Part shown: positions 1 to 8,532 of the stretch, one piece after another
How the letters are laid out: every line of letters begins with the position of its first letter
Numbering within the stretch: the first letter of the stretch is position 1
Source of the DNA: CALKYB01 sp964510575
GTDB lineage: Bacteria; Bdellovibrionota_C; UBA2361; SZUA-149; CALKYB01
Direction: 5' to 3'
DNA: 64,000 nucleotides
NCBI GenBank assembly: GCA_964510575.1
Contig: CAZECN010000003.1
Span: 55,246 to 119,245, forward strand
Made by a program: the position numbers and the translations under genes
The notes under the pieces: model-generated
What the model saw: the letters and a program-made list of their open reading frames with translations, nothing else
Told to the model about the DNA's origin: nothing
The model's database searches: none

Positions 1-180
1 TAGATTCAACTTACCTCCAATTAAACTATCAAGCTCTGAGATAGCACCTCTTATAGCAAAAGTATCGGATTCAGATTTAACAATCTCTAATCCTAAACTT
101 TTAGCAAAATCGGCAGTACCTTCCGGCCAGTAAAATCCACTAATATAAAAAAATATAAAATTTCCTTTCAAATCACTCAT
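1..180 (-). CDS. Hypothetical protein, 5' part only (runs off the window)
   Basis: An open frame starts at ATG 178-180 and continues without a stop to the window edge, giving 60 residues that begin MSDLKGNFIFFYISGFYW. A purine-rich AAGAGA sits about 10 nt before the ATG and could serve as ribosome binding site. I recognise no domain and the 3' part is missing. It lies downstream of gcvP on the same strand, separated by about 170 bp, so it could be a separate unit or the tail of the gcv operon. Codon use is more A+T-rich than in gcvP. Confidence 0.5.
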   Translation of the reverse strand, partial: MSDLKGNFIFFYISGFYWPEGTADFAKSLGLEIVKSESDTFAIRGAISELDSLIGGKLNL

Positions 181-200
181 AAGAATGATCTCTTTTAGTT

Positions 201-236
201 GTGGGCTCCGGCAAACTTAAATCTGCAGGAGCTCAC
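201..236. other. Inverted repeat downstream of gcvP
   Basis: GTGGGCTCC (201-209) pairs with GGAGCTCAC (228-236), a 9-bp stem with one G-T pair and an 18-nt loop. No T-tract follows the stem on either strand in the direction expected for a terminator, so its role in ending gcvP transcription is only a guess. The rest of the 181-350 gap shows nothing else. Confidence 0.3.
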
Positions 237-350
237 AAAAACCTTTTCCCTCGTTGCCTCAAATCCAAACAAAGGCTCGATTTGAAGCAAATTAGATCTA
301 ACTCGATTTAGATTTCAAAGAGCATTTTCTCGGCGAACAAAGAGGATCAG

Positions 351-3254
351 CTAAACTTCAGAGTAATCCCCTACTCCACCACAACTACAGACCAAGTTAC
401 GGTCTCCATAGGCTGAATCAATTCTGGCAACAGCCGGCCAGAATTTAAAATCTTTAAGCCCCTCAACCGGCCAAGCAGCTCGACTGCGAGCATACTTGTG
501 CCTCCATTCATCGCCACCAATCTCAAGAGCTGTGTGGGGAGCGTTTTTCAAAAGGTTGTCCTGCTTATCAGCTTCTCCGCTTTCGACTTCAGCAATTTCT
601 TTTCTGATTGCAATCATTGCATCACAAAAACGGTCCAGTTCAGCCTGAGATTCACTTTCAGTTGGCTCGACCATCAAAGTTTCAATCACTGGCCAGCTAA
701 CTGTTGGGGCATGAAAGCCATAGTCCATTAGTCGTTTGGCAACATCTTCAACCGTCACACCGCAGTTTTTCTTAAAAGCTCTCAGATCCAAAATGCACTC
801 ATGAGCAACAAAGCCATTCTTTCCCTTGTAAAGAACGGGATAGTGAGGCTCTAGTCTCTTGGCAATATAGTTAGCGTTCAGAATAGCAACTTCAGTGGCT
901 TTCCTTAGCCCCATTGCTCCCATCAACTTAATATAGGACCATGAAATTGGAAGAACTCCAGCAGAACCAAATTTAGCTGAAGATACAGGACCAACATTTC
1001 CTTGTTCAGTTGCCAGAGGATCTCCCGGAAGAAAATCACTCAAATGAGCAGCCACCCCAATTGGGCCAACACCTGGTCCTCCTCCTCCATGAGGAATACA
1101 AAAAGTTTTATGAAGATTTAAGTGGCAAACATCTGCTCCGAGGTCTCCCGGCTTACAAAGCCCAACCTGAGCATTCATATTAGCTCCGTCCATATACACC
1201 TGCCCACCGGCATCATGAACCATTGAGCAAATATCTTTAATAGCCTCTTCAAAAACTCCATGAGTGGAAGGATAGGTAACCATCAAAGCAGCTAAAGCAT
1301 CTCCTGCTTTTTCAATGCCTGCTTTTAAGTCTTCAAGATTTATATCTCCCTGCTCATCACACTTAACCGGCAGCACTTTCATTCCTGCCATAATTGCACT
1401 GGCAGGATTGGTGCCGTGAGCAGACTCAGGGATCAAACAAATATTTCTTTTAGTGTCACCTCGGGATGCATGCCAACCCTGAATAGCTAACAGTCCCGCA
1501 TACTCACCTTGAGACCCAGCATTAGGCTGCAATGAAACTGCAGCAAAACCAGTTATCTCAGCCAAGTCTCGCTCAAGCTCGTCAATCATCTCTTTATAAC
1601 CAGCAGCGAATTTTTCTGGAATGAAGGGATGCATACCAGCAAACTCAGGCCAAGTTACAGCTAGCATTTCAGTAGTGGCATTAAGCTTCATCGTACAAGA
1701 GCCAAGTGGAATCATTGAAGCGGTTAAAGACAAGTCTTTGGACTGCAAGCGATTCATATACCTGAGAAGCTCGGTTTCAGTTTGGTAACGCTTAAACGCC
1801 TCAGCCTGCATGAAAGAACTCGTTCTCTTAAGCTTCGACCCTTCAGCATCAAATAGAGTTTGTTCACCAAGCTCAGCACTAAAGTTAAACTCTGCCTCAG
1901 GAACAATAACTTGAAGTAGGTTTTCGAGATCCGCTGCAAGAACTGTTTCATCCAGGGCAACACAAATCTCCGAATCAGATAAGTAACGTAGGTGAATTTC
2001 TCTATCTTCAGCTCTTGAACGAATAGCTGGCAACTCGCTCTTAGAAACCTTAAAAGATAAAGTGTCAAAGAATAGACCTTCAGAAACCTCAATACCCGAT
2101 TTCTTCAAAGCTTCTTTCAGCTGGCGGGTTTTCTGATGCACGGTGCTAGCAATCTTAGTTAAGCCATCCGGTCCGTGATAGACTCCGTACATTGATGCCA
2201 CCACCGCCAAAAGAACTTGAGCAGTACAGATATTGCTAGTCGCTCTGTCTCGCTTAATATGCTGCTCTCTTACTTGGAGAGCCAAACGAAGAGCGGGTTT
2301 TCCATTTCTATCCTTAGAGACTCCAACGATTCTGCCAGGAATGAATCTTTTAAACTCTTCTTTAGTTGCAAAGAACCCTGCATGAGGGCCACCATACCCA
2401 AGCCCAACCCCAAAGCGTTGAGCACTTCCGACAACAACATCTGCCCCAAGATTACCTGGAGCTTCAAGCAGAGTCAGAGCCAGAAGGTCACTTGCAACTA
2501 TCAGTCTTGAAGCAGAATCCTTGCATTTAGCAGAAAGAGATGAAAAATCCTCAACTCGGCCATAGCTGTCTGGGTATTGAATGATTGCCGCAAAGGTATT
2601 TGCATCAAGCGAATCTTCGGGCGTCTCACAAATATCTAACTCAATCTCAAGTGGCTCAGCTCGAGTTTTGATAACTGCAATGGTTTGTGGATGAAGACGG
2701 TTTGAGACTACAAACTTAGTTCTATCTTCTTTCTGTGCACGGTAACACATCACCATTGCTTCAGCCGCAGCAGTACCTTCATCCAGAAGAGATGAGTTGG
2801 CTAGCTCCATGCCAGTCAAATCGGTAACTATGGTTTGAAAGTTTAGCAGAGCTTCAAGACGGCCTTGCGCTATCTCAGCTTGGTAAGGAGTATACTGGGT
2901 ATACCAACCAGGATTCTCTAAAATATTTCTTTGAATTACTGGTGGGGTAATAGAGGGGTAATAACCCTGTCCAAGGTAACTTTTACCTGGACGGTTCTTT
3001 GCTGCAATTTTTCTAAGCCTTTCAATTATCTCTTGCTCACCAGCAGCTGGACTTAGATCCATTAGGCTTCGGTCCAATATTTGTTTTGGAACTGTTTGAT
3101 CAATTAGTTGGTCAAGCGACTCACAGCCAAGACTGGAGAGCATTGAATCAATCTCAGCTGCCTGGGGTCCAATATGCCTAGAGACAAAACTCATGTCTCT
3201 CTTTACCGCTTCAGATTCAATCTGGTTTTTTTGGGCCACTGCTAAACCTGCCAT
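351..3254 (-). CDS. gcvP: Glycine dehydrogenase (decarboxylating), P-protein of the glycine cleavage system
   Basis: P-protein decarboxylates glycine with pyridoxal phosphate and transfers the aminomethyl group to the lipoyl arm of GcvH. The product is 967 residues, the full length of the fused single-chain form, so it is not split into GcvPA/GcvPB. The N-terminal SRHIGP motif and the C-terminal LHKTFCIPHGGGGPG segment are visible; the lysine near residue 716 is the PLP Schiff-base residue. The end of the protein keeps the usual LVCSC(G)...EV-type tail. It is the last gene of gcvT-gcvH-gcvP, starting 50 bp after gcvH. The ATG start has only a weak purine tract before it. Family assignment is certain. 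Confidence 0.98.
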   Translation of the reverse strand: MAGLAVAQKNQIESEAVKRDMSFVSRHIGPQAAEIDSMLSSLGCESLDQLIDQTVPKQILDRSLMDLSPAAGEQEIIERLRKIAAKNRPGKSYLGQGYYPSITPPVIQRNILENPGWYTQYTPYQAEIAQGRLEALLNFQTIVTDLTGMELANSSLLDEGTAAAEAMVMCYRAQKEDRTKFVVSNRLHPQTIAVIKTRAEPLEIELDICETPEDSLDANTFAAIIQYPDSYGRVEDFSSLSAKCKDSASRLIVASDLLALTLLEAPGNLGADVVVGSAQRFGVGLGYGGPHAGFFATKEEFKRFIPGRIVGVSKDRNGKPALRLALQVREQHIKRDRATSNICTAQVLLAVVASMYGVYHGPDGLTKIASTVHQKTRQLKEALKKSGIEVSEGLFFDTLSFKVSKSELPAIRSRAEDREIHLRYLSDSEICVALDETVLAADLENLLQVIVPEAEFNFSAELGEQTLFDAEGSKLKRTSSFMQAEAFKRYQTETELLRYMNRLQSKDLSLTASMIPLGSCTMKLNATTEMLAVTWPEFAGMHPFIPEKFAAGYKEMIDELERDLAEITGFAAVSLQPNAGSQGEYAGLLAIQGWHASRGDTKRNICLIPESAHGTNPASAIMAGMKVLPVKCDEQGDINLEDLKAGIEKAGDALAALMVTYPSTHGVFEEAIKDICSMVHDAGGQVYMDGANMNAQVGLCKPGDLGADVCHLNLHKTFCIPHGGGGPGVGPIGVAAHLSDFLPGDPLATEQGNVGPVSSAKFGSAGVLPISWSYIKLMGAMGLRKATEVAILNANYIAKRLEPHYPVLYKGKNGFVAHECILDLRAFKKNCGVTVEDVAKRLMDYGFHAPTVSWPVIETLMVEPTESESQAELDRFCDAMIAIRKEIAEVESGEADKQDNLLKNAPHTALEIGGDEWRHKYARSRAAWPVEGLKDFKFWPAVARIDSAYGDRNLVCSCGGVGDYSEV

Positions 3255-3304
3255 TTTTCTTACTGCCTGTTTCGAGTTTACAACTACTTATTAAACTAAG
3301 AGAC

Positions 3305-3679
3305 TTACTTTGAAAGCTCCTCGACATAAGCCGAGTAAGCATTCTCATCCATCAAACTATCAAGCTGCGATGCATCAGAAATTTCCATTTTTACTAGCCA
3401 GCCATTTTCTAACGGAGATTCATTAACCAACTGAGGAGAATCGTTTAGTTCCCCATTAACAGCTGTAACCTTTCCCGCAACTGGAGCATAGACATCGCTA
3501 ACGGCTTTCACTGACTCCACGTTAAGGGCTGTATCACCTTGCCCCAGTTCAGCACCTGCTGAAGGTAAGTCTACAAAGACAACGTCGCCTAGCTCAGTCT
3601 GAGCATAGTCTGTAATCCCAACTACATATTCACCATTAACTTCCTTTATCCACTCGTGGTCTTTTGTAAATTTAATCAC
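3305..3679 (-). CDS. gcvH: Glycine cleavage system H protein
   Basis: The lipoyl carrier of the glycine cleavage system, 124 residues, shuttles the aminomethyl intermediate from GcvP to GcvT and is reoxidised by lipoamide dehydrogenase. The lipoylation motif ESVKAVSD is at residues 55-62, with Lys58 as the attachment site, followed by the usual DVYAPVAG strand. The start is GTG at 3677-3679, backed by a strong AGGAGAGG ribosome binding site 3 nt upstream. It lies between gcvT and gcvP in the normal T-H-P order. No lpd, lipA or lipB is nearby. Confidence 0.98.
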   Translation of the reverse strand: MIKFTKDHEWIKEVNGEYVVGITDYAQTELGDVVFVDLPSAGAELGQGDTALNVESVKAVSDVYAPVAGKVTAVNGELNDSPQLVNESPLENGWLVKMEISDASQLDSLMDENAYSAYVEELSK

Positions 3680-3726
3680 CGGCCTCTCCTAGTCACTAAG
3701 TGCCATGCTGTTAACTTTTCTTATGC

Positions 3727-4845
3727 TTATTTTTTCTTATAGAAGGGTATTTTCACAGTTTGAACGTCAACCAATCTACCCCGAACATCCGCCTGAAGTT
3801 TAATCCCAGGCTTTGAAAATTCTTTATCAACTATCGCCAGACCTATGGCTTTGCCAACCGTTGGCGTTTGAGTACCACTAGTTACCCAACCAACCGAGTT
3901 CCCTTCTAGGTCCTGCAGTTTCATATCTTCTCTAACCAACCCTCGGCCCAAGACTTCAAGGCCTATTAGCTTTTGCTTCAATCCTTGCTCCTTAATAGAG
4001 CGAAGCGAAGCAGCTCCAACAAAGTCACCCTTAGCGAGCTTTACCGCCCATGAAACGTTGGCCGTAAGAGCCGGCAGATCCTCTCTTAGCTCATGACCGT
4101 GCAGAGGAAGGGCAGCCTCAAGTCTAAGGGTATCTCTAGCCCCGAAGCCAATTGGGAAAGCCCCATTCTCCGAGAGTGTTTTCCAAAGGTTAGTCGCCTT
4201 CTCTGTAGGAAGAAACACTTCAAAGCCATCTTCTCCGGTATAACCAGTGCGAGCAATTAACACAGAGCCAAAAGTCGTTTTCTCCATTTTTCGGAAACTG
4301 AAAAACGGAAATGCATTAAGGCTAGAATCTTTAAGTTCAGGAAAAGTCTTTAGCAAAATACCTTCTGCTAAGGGACCCTGCAGAGCAATTTGAGCGAAAT
4401 CTGCTGTTTGATTTTCTAGTTGAACTCCTTCAGAGTTTTGGCTCTGCAGCCATGCAAAATCTTTATCCACGTTAGAAGCATTGGCACAGATAAAGAATTC
4501 TTGCTGGCTAACCCGATAAACTATTAAATCATCAATTACCCCGCCCTCTTCATTTAAAAGAAGAGTGTATTGAGCCTGACCATCGGAAATTCGAGTAATA
4601 TCGTTACTGCAAGTTCGTTGAATAAAGGACTGAGCAGCCGAACCTTTACATAAAATTTCGCCCATATGACTGACATCGAAAATGCCCGCCTGCTCTCTAA
4701 CTTTTAGATGCTCATCTTTGAGATTGCTATACTGAACAGGGACTTCCCACCCCGCAAAGCCCATCAGCTTGGCTCCGGCTTCTTTATGCAGGTCGAACAG
4801 ACAAGTCCGCTTTAATTCACCAACAGTTTCTTCAGAATCAGACAA
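3727..4845 (-). CDS. gcvT: Aminomethyltransferase, T-protein of the glycine cleavage system
   Basis: T-protein moves the methylene group from aminomethyl-GcvH to tetrahydrofolate, giving 5,10-methylene-THF and ammonia. The product is 372 residues with the family opening LFDLHKEAGAKLMGFAGWE, the folate-site DVSHMGE motif and a C-terminal barrel domain. There is no in-frame ATG near the N-terminus; the best start is TTG at 4843-4845 with TGGAG about 10 nt upstream, so the exact start is less certain than the gene. It is the first gene of the operon. I looked for a glycine riboswitch in the leader and did not recognise one. Confidence 0.96.
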   Translation of the reverse strand: MSDSEETVGELKRTCLFDLHKEAGAKLMGFAGWEVPVQYSNLKDEHLKVREQAGIFDVSHMGEILCKGSAAQSFIQRTCSNDITRISDGQAQYTLLLNEEGGVIDDLIVYRVSQQEFFICANASNVDKDFAWLQSQNSEGVQLENQTADFAQIALQGPLAEGILLKTFPELKDSSLNAFPFFSFRKMEKTTFGSVLIARTGYTGEDGFEVFLPTEKATNLWKTLSENGAFPIGFGARDTLRLEAALPLHGHELREDLPALTANVSWAVKLAKGDFVGAASLRSIKEQGLKQKLIGLEVLGRGLVREDMKLQDLEGNSVGWVTSGTQTPTVGKAIGLAIVDKEFSKPGIKLQADVRGRLVDVQTVKIPFYKKK

Positions 4846-5059
4846 AATCCCGCAACTCCAGAGGTTGTTAATAAAGTCCCAAAATGGTCAGGAATGGGGC
4901 TTCTGTATAGCAGCTACTGACAGCCATGTCATGAGTACGGGGCTCTGGAAAAAGACAACTTAGGAGCCTATAGAACTCGAAGAGCCTAGAAAACCGCAAA
5001 GACTACTGAACTTATTTCAGTTAACTATCTTAAGCTATCCGAAAGATCTATTGTCCAGG

Positions 5060-5079
5060 TAGTTGTCAAACAACAACTA
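5060..5079 (+). promoter_or_regulatory. Small hairpin next to the ribosome binding site of the 3D-domain gene
   Basis: TAGTTGT (5060-5066) and ACAACTA (5073-5079) form a perfect 7-bp stem with a 6-nt loop. It ends immediately before the GGGA that precedes the ATG at 5090. It could limit access to the ribosome binding site or be an operator in the divergent gcvT promoter region. There is no other evidence for function. Confidence 0.3.
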
Positions 5080-5089
5080 GGGAAAAACA

Positions 5090-5479
5090 ATGAAAAAAGC
5101 TGTAATTTTAACTTTGGCTGCAATTTTCAGTCTATCGGGGCTCGAGCTTTTAGGCTCATCTCAAGTAACTGGTAAGCAAACATTAGTTGTCGCGGCAACT
5201 GCTTACAACTCCTTGCCTGAACCATACACTGGACAAGAGGCCCCTACTGCGTGGGGGCACAAGCTTGAACCAGGAAATAAAGTAATCTCTGTTAGCAGAG
5301 ACCTTGTTGACCTGGGACTAGTCGATGGAGTCGTCGTTGAAATTGAAGGACTACCTGGCAAGTATTTGGTAGCTGACAAGATGGCAAGAAGGTGGACCAA
5401 GAAAATCGACATCTACATGGGCTTAGATGAGGTGGCTGCCAAAGAGTGGGGTAACCGAACTGTCAAGCTAACTTGGTAA
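5090..5479 (+). CDS. Secreted 3D (Asp-Asp-Asp) domain protein
   Basis: A 129-residue protein with an N-terminal signal peptide (MKKAVILTLAAIFSLSGLEL) followed by a 3D domain, a double-psi beta barrel related to MltA and YabE C-termini. Diagnostic features are TAYNS, AWG.KLEPGNKV(I)SVSRDL, the ADKM turn and KKIDIYMG with its aspartates, and a terminal WGNRTVKLTW strand. Proteins of this type act in the periplasm on, or bind to, peptidoglycan; catalytic activity cannot be read from the sequence. It stands alone between the divergent gcv operon and convergent folD. Family call is good, substrate unknown. Confidence 0.8.
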   Translation: MKKAVILTLAAIFSLSGLELLGSSQVTGKQTLVVAATAYNSLPEPYTGQEAPTAWGHKLEPGNKVISVSRDLVDLGLVDGVVVEIEGLPGKYLVADKMARRWTKKIDIYMGLDEVAAKEWGNRTVKLTW

Positions 5480-5568
5480 GCGCTCAGGCAGCTCTTCTCT
5501 TCGTTGCTCAGCAGGCTTCCTCACTGCGTCGTGTCATAAACACGACTCATTCCTCAGCCTTTGAGCGC
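5480..5568. repeat. Extragenic palindromic structure between the 3D-domain gene and folD
   Basis: Outer arms GCGCTCA (5480-5486) and TGAGCGC (5562-5568) enclose an inner hairpin GTCGTGT (5528-5534)/ACACGAC (5540-5546) with a 5-nt loop. The element starts one base after the stop codon at 5479. With convergent genes on both sides it may act as a bidirectional terminator, or be one copy of a dispersed repeat. There is no long T-tract. The remaining gap to folD shows nothing else. Confidence 0.45.
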
Positions 5569-5643
5569 CTCGACCAAAACTACCTGAACCCTTACCTAAC
5601 TTGGTTGATATGATCCCCCAACAAGCTCGACTTAGCTGACTTC

Positions 5644-6516
5644 TCAGGCGACCTTATCTTGAGCAGCGTCCACCGTATTAGAAAGTAACATTGCAATAGT
5701 CATTGGACCCACACCGCCTGGCACTGGAGTCACCGCGGCAGCCTTCTCACAAGCCTCGTCGTAATTCACGTCACCAACCAATCTTCCATCATCAAGTCGG
5801 TTAATTCCAACATCAATTACAATAGCGCCCTCTTTAACTGAAGATAGGCCCAACATTTCAGGTCTTCCAACAGCGGCAACCAAAATGTCAGCATCAGCAC
5901 AAATCTCTTCTAAATTCTTACTTCGGGAGTGACACACGGTAGCAGTGCAGTTTTCCTCCAGCAGCATAAATGCCACGGGCTTTCCAACCAGAACGGAACG
6001 ACCAACTACTACTGCGTTTAAACCAGACAAGTCTTCAGAATGACCTAGGTCTTTTCTAGCCTCTTTGATTAATTCTATACAACCCTTCGGTGTGCAAGGT
6101 CGATGAGCTTTGGCGCCTCTCATCAAAAGACCTTGGTTGGCAGGGTGAAGTCCGTCAACATCCTTGTTGGGAGCTATCTTTAAAAGGGCACTGTATTCAT
6201 CTAGTCCTTTTGGAAGCGGCAACTGAAGTAAGATGCCATCCACAGTTTCGTCGTTCGAAAGTTCTTCCAACTGACTTTGCAAAGCCTGGTCCGAAACATC
6301 GGCAGGGAGTTTAATGTCCACCGGCTCAATGCCGCAACGCTTCGCCATTTTACTTTTAGAAGCTACGTAAACCTGAGAGGCTGGATCCTCTCCTACTAAA
6401 ACTACAGCTAATTTGGGCGAACGCCCGAGCTTTTCGGTTACTTCAGCTGAACGATCCTTCAAAGCCGCTCTTACTGACTTAGCTAATGCTTTTCCATCAA
6501 TTACTTTTGCAGCCAT
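5644..6516 (-). CDS. folD: Bifunctional methylenetetrahydrofolate dehydrogenase/methenyl-THF cyclohydrolase
   Basis: FolD interconverts 5,10-methylene-, methenyl- and 10-formyl-THF in the cytoplasm, downstream of the methylene-THF made by the glycine cleavage system. The family motifs are clear: YVASKSK with the catalytic Tyr...Lys pair, GILLQLPLP, and the Rossmann segment VVVGRSVLVGKP. I place the start at ATG 6514-6516 (MAAKVIDGK), not at the upstream ATG 6537, because GAGGGAG lies 7 nt before it. That gives about 290 residues, normal for the family. It is divergent from ald with a short shared promoter region. Confidence 0.97.
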   Translation of the reverse strand: MAAKVIDGKALAKSVRAALKDRSAEVTEKLGRSPKLAVVLVGEDPASQVYVASKSKMAKRCGIEPVDIKLPADVSDQALQSQLEELSNDETVDGILLQLPLPKGLDEYSALLKIAPNKDVDGLHPANQGLLMRGAKAHRPCTPKGCIELIKEARKDLGHSEDLSGLNAVVVGRSVLVGKPVAFMLLEENCTATVCHSRSKNLEEICADADILVAAVGRPEMLGLSSVKEGAIVIDVGINRLDDGRLVGDVNYDEACEKAAAVTPVPGGVGPMTIAMLLSNTVDAAQDKVA

Positions 6517-6594
6517 TTGCTTCTCCCTCTGGGGCAATCTTCATTAGAAAAGAAGGCGTTGACCTAGCAGAAAAAACCGTCAAAAATCAAGATC

Positions 6595-7692
6595 ATGAAA
6601 ATAGGAATTCCAAAAGAACTAAAAGAAGGCGAAAGAAGAGTCGCCCTTACACCTGAGGGGGCTAAAAAGCTCCTAGAAGCTGGTCATCAAGTCTTGATTC
6701 AGTCCGGAGCCGGAGAGCTTAGTGGATTTGAGAATACTCTCTATCAGGAGGCTGGCGCGACTTTGGTCGATCCACTAGAACAGGTTTGGGGTGACTGCGA
6801 ACTCTTAGTAAAAGTAAAAGAACCACATCCTGAAGAATACAAATTTCTACGTGAAGACCTCTCAGTCTTTTCTTTTCTCCATCCTGCTGCCAGCAAAGAC
6901 CTTACCGTGGCTATGAGAGACTCTGGGGTTACTGGTTTGGACTACGACCTGGTCACCCTCGATACAGGTAGCTTACCTATTCTGGAACCTATGAGCGTAA
7001 TAGCTGGAAAGCTGTCCGTTCAAAACGGAGCTAGGTTTCTTGAAGCTAGTGAGGGCGGATATGGCATCCTTCTGGGCGGAACGCCAACGGTACCACCAGC
7101 TAAGGTTCTTGTTGTTGGTTGTGGCAATGCTGGAAGAAACGCTGCTCAGATCGCTGTCGGTATGGGCGCTGAAACTACTGTTCTGGATATTAACGAAGCG
7201 GTCTTAGATAATTTTAAGAAAGAGCTGCCTAAGGTCAAAACCTCCTTATCTACTACTGACACCCTAAAGGCAGCTCTAGCGGACACAGACTTATTGATTG
7301 GAGCTGTTTTAGTACCTGGAGCCAAAGCTCCTAAAATTATCACCAAGGAACATTTAAGACTGATGAAACCAAAATCGGTCTTAGTCGATATTTGCATTGA
7401 CCAAGGAGGTTTTGCCGAAACTAGCCGACCTACCACAATTTCCAACCCGGTCTATACTGAAGAGGGAGTTGTTCACTGTTGCGTGGCCAACATGCCAGCA
7501 ATGGTACCAAGAACTTCAACCCTAGCCTTAACTGCAGAAACTCTTCCCTGGATAGAAAAAATAGCTTCCCTAGGAGTCGACAAGGCTATTCAAACACTCG
7601 AGCCAATTAAAAAATCAGTAACCATGAAAGGCGGAGAAATAACCAATAAAGCGGTCGCCGATGCTTTCGGGATGAAGTTCTCGGCAGTCTAG
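6595..7692 (+). CDS. ald: Alanine dehydrogenase
   Basis: NAD-dependent interconversion of L-alanine and pyruvate plus ammonia. The 365-residue protein opens with the family signature MKIGIPKELKEGERRVALTP. It carries KVKEP with the substrate-binding lysine, FLHPA with the catalytic histidine, and a Rossmann glycine motif VVGCGNAGRNAA around residue 175. It ends 6 bp before the convergent gene at 7699, leaving no room for a terminator. The C-terminus is slightly divergent but the assignment is firm. It may supply or drain ammonia alongside glycine cleavage. Confidence 0.95.
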   Translation: MKIGIPKELKEGERRVALTPEGAKKLLEAGHQVLIQSGAGELSGFENTLYQEAGATLVDPLEQVWGDCELLVKVKEPHPEEYKFLREDLSVFSFLHPAASKDLTVAMRDSGVTGLDYDLVTLDTGSLPILEPMSVIAGKLSVQNGARFLEASEGGYGILLGGTPTVPPAKVLVVGCGNAGRNAAQIAVGMGAETTVLDINEAVLDNFKKELPKVKTSLSTTDTLKAALADTDLLIGAVLVPGAKAPKIITKEHLRLMKPKSVLVDICIDQGGFAETSRPTTISNPVYTEEGVVHCCVANMPAMVPRTSTLALTAETLPWIEKIASLGVDKAIQTLEPIKKSVTMKGGEITNKAVADAFGMKFSAV

Positions 7693-7698
7693 AAAAAT

Positions 7699-8418
7699 CT
7701 AGAAGTCGTCGCCTTTAGTATCAAAAAGAAACCAGCCGGTTATAAAATCCCAGGCCTCGTCAAAAGAAAGGCCTGCGTATGCGCCCACGATTAATAAATC
7801 AAGGCCCAAACCAACTTCGTATGGAGTGACATGCCGGGAAGTAGACTGAGTAAAACCGGCTCCCGCTCCGCCCTCAGTGTCCCTTTCTATAAAAAAAGGA
7901 AAGCGTCGTCCTTGAGGCCCAAGTCTAAAAGCCAAAGGCTCAACATAACGATAACCGAATTGTCCATAGCGGGTAGCTCGAATCACAGCTCCACCAGAAG
8001 AACCAACTCCCACGTCTCCTCTAAAAATATCCCAAAGATCAATTACTCTGTTCGGAATGTAGAAAAGAATTTTATGTAAAACATCATGCTCGGCGCCGGT
8101 AATCATCGTCCCAGCTGTGCGCCTATTGACGTCATCCAAGTCCCCTATCCTACCCTCTGGGCGATAGAGAGGCTGTTGAACTTGGTTAAATTCCTGACCA
8201 CTTCTAGGGTAAGACCTCTCATCATATCTGGAGCCATTAGCTGGGTAATCTCTGGGTTGCTCGTAAGTAGACCTAGGAGGAAGTCTTCTAGAATCCCCAC
8301 CAGAAAGGCTACCTGGTTTTAAATAAATTCTGTCCCCCTCAGGCATTCCATCCGCAACGGCTGATGAAGCAGATAAAAAGACAAGCGCAATCAAAAGTAG
8401 GCTAAGAAACGATCTCAT
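7699..8418 (-). CDS. Conserved-looking secreted protein of unknown function
   Basis: A 239-residue protein with a clear signal peptide (MRSFLSLLLIALVFLSASS, cleavage near AVA-DG). After it comes a Pro/Tyr/Arg-rich low-complexity stretch to about residue 95, then a better ordered half with IPNRVIDLWDIFRGDVGVGSSGG and a hydrophobic tail GLGLDLLIVGAYAGLSFDEA. It ends in WFLFDTKGDDF. From memory, the NR.LDL.DI.R...G and terminal D..GDDF patterns recur in uncharacterised envelope proteins of diderm bacteria; I know no function. It is convergent with ald and divergent from the glycosyltransferase. Confidence 0.7.
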   Translation of the reverse strand: MRSFLSLLLIALVFLSASSAVADGMPEGDRIYLKPGSLSGGDSRRLPPRSTYEQPRDYPANGSRYDERSYPRSGQEFNQVQQPLYRPEGRIGDLDDVNRRTAGTMITGAEHDVLHKILFYIPNRVIDLWDIFRGDVGVGSSGGAVIRATRYGQFGYRYVEPLAFRLGPQGRRFPFFIERDTEGGAGAGFTQSTSRHVTPYEVGLGLDLLIVGAYAGLSFDEAWDFITGWFLFDTKGDDF

Positions 8419-8532
8419 AAGTTTTCTCCAATTCTACGGCGGATTTTCTCATTAGATGCAGATCTGAGCAAAGGAAAAATATGGCTCCAAAAATCAGGGA
8501 CAACTAGTCGAAAAAAATGCTATTTCTGGCGA

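Noticed and set aside
201..236. Rho-independent terminator after gcvP
   Set aside because: The stem is good but no T-run follows it in the gcvP direction, so it is listed only as an inverted repeat.
4846..5089. Possible glycine riboswitch upstream of gcvT
   Set aside because: I looked on the minus strand for the paired-aptamer core sequences (GGAGAG..., GGCAAA...GGACAG-type) and did not find them; the leader is also short for a tandem aptamer.
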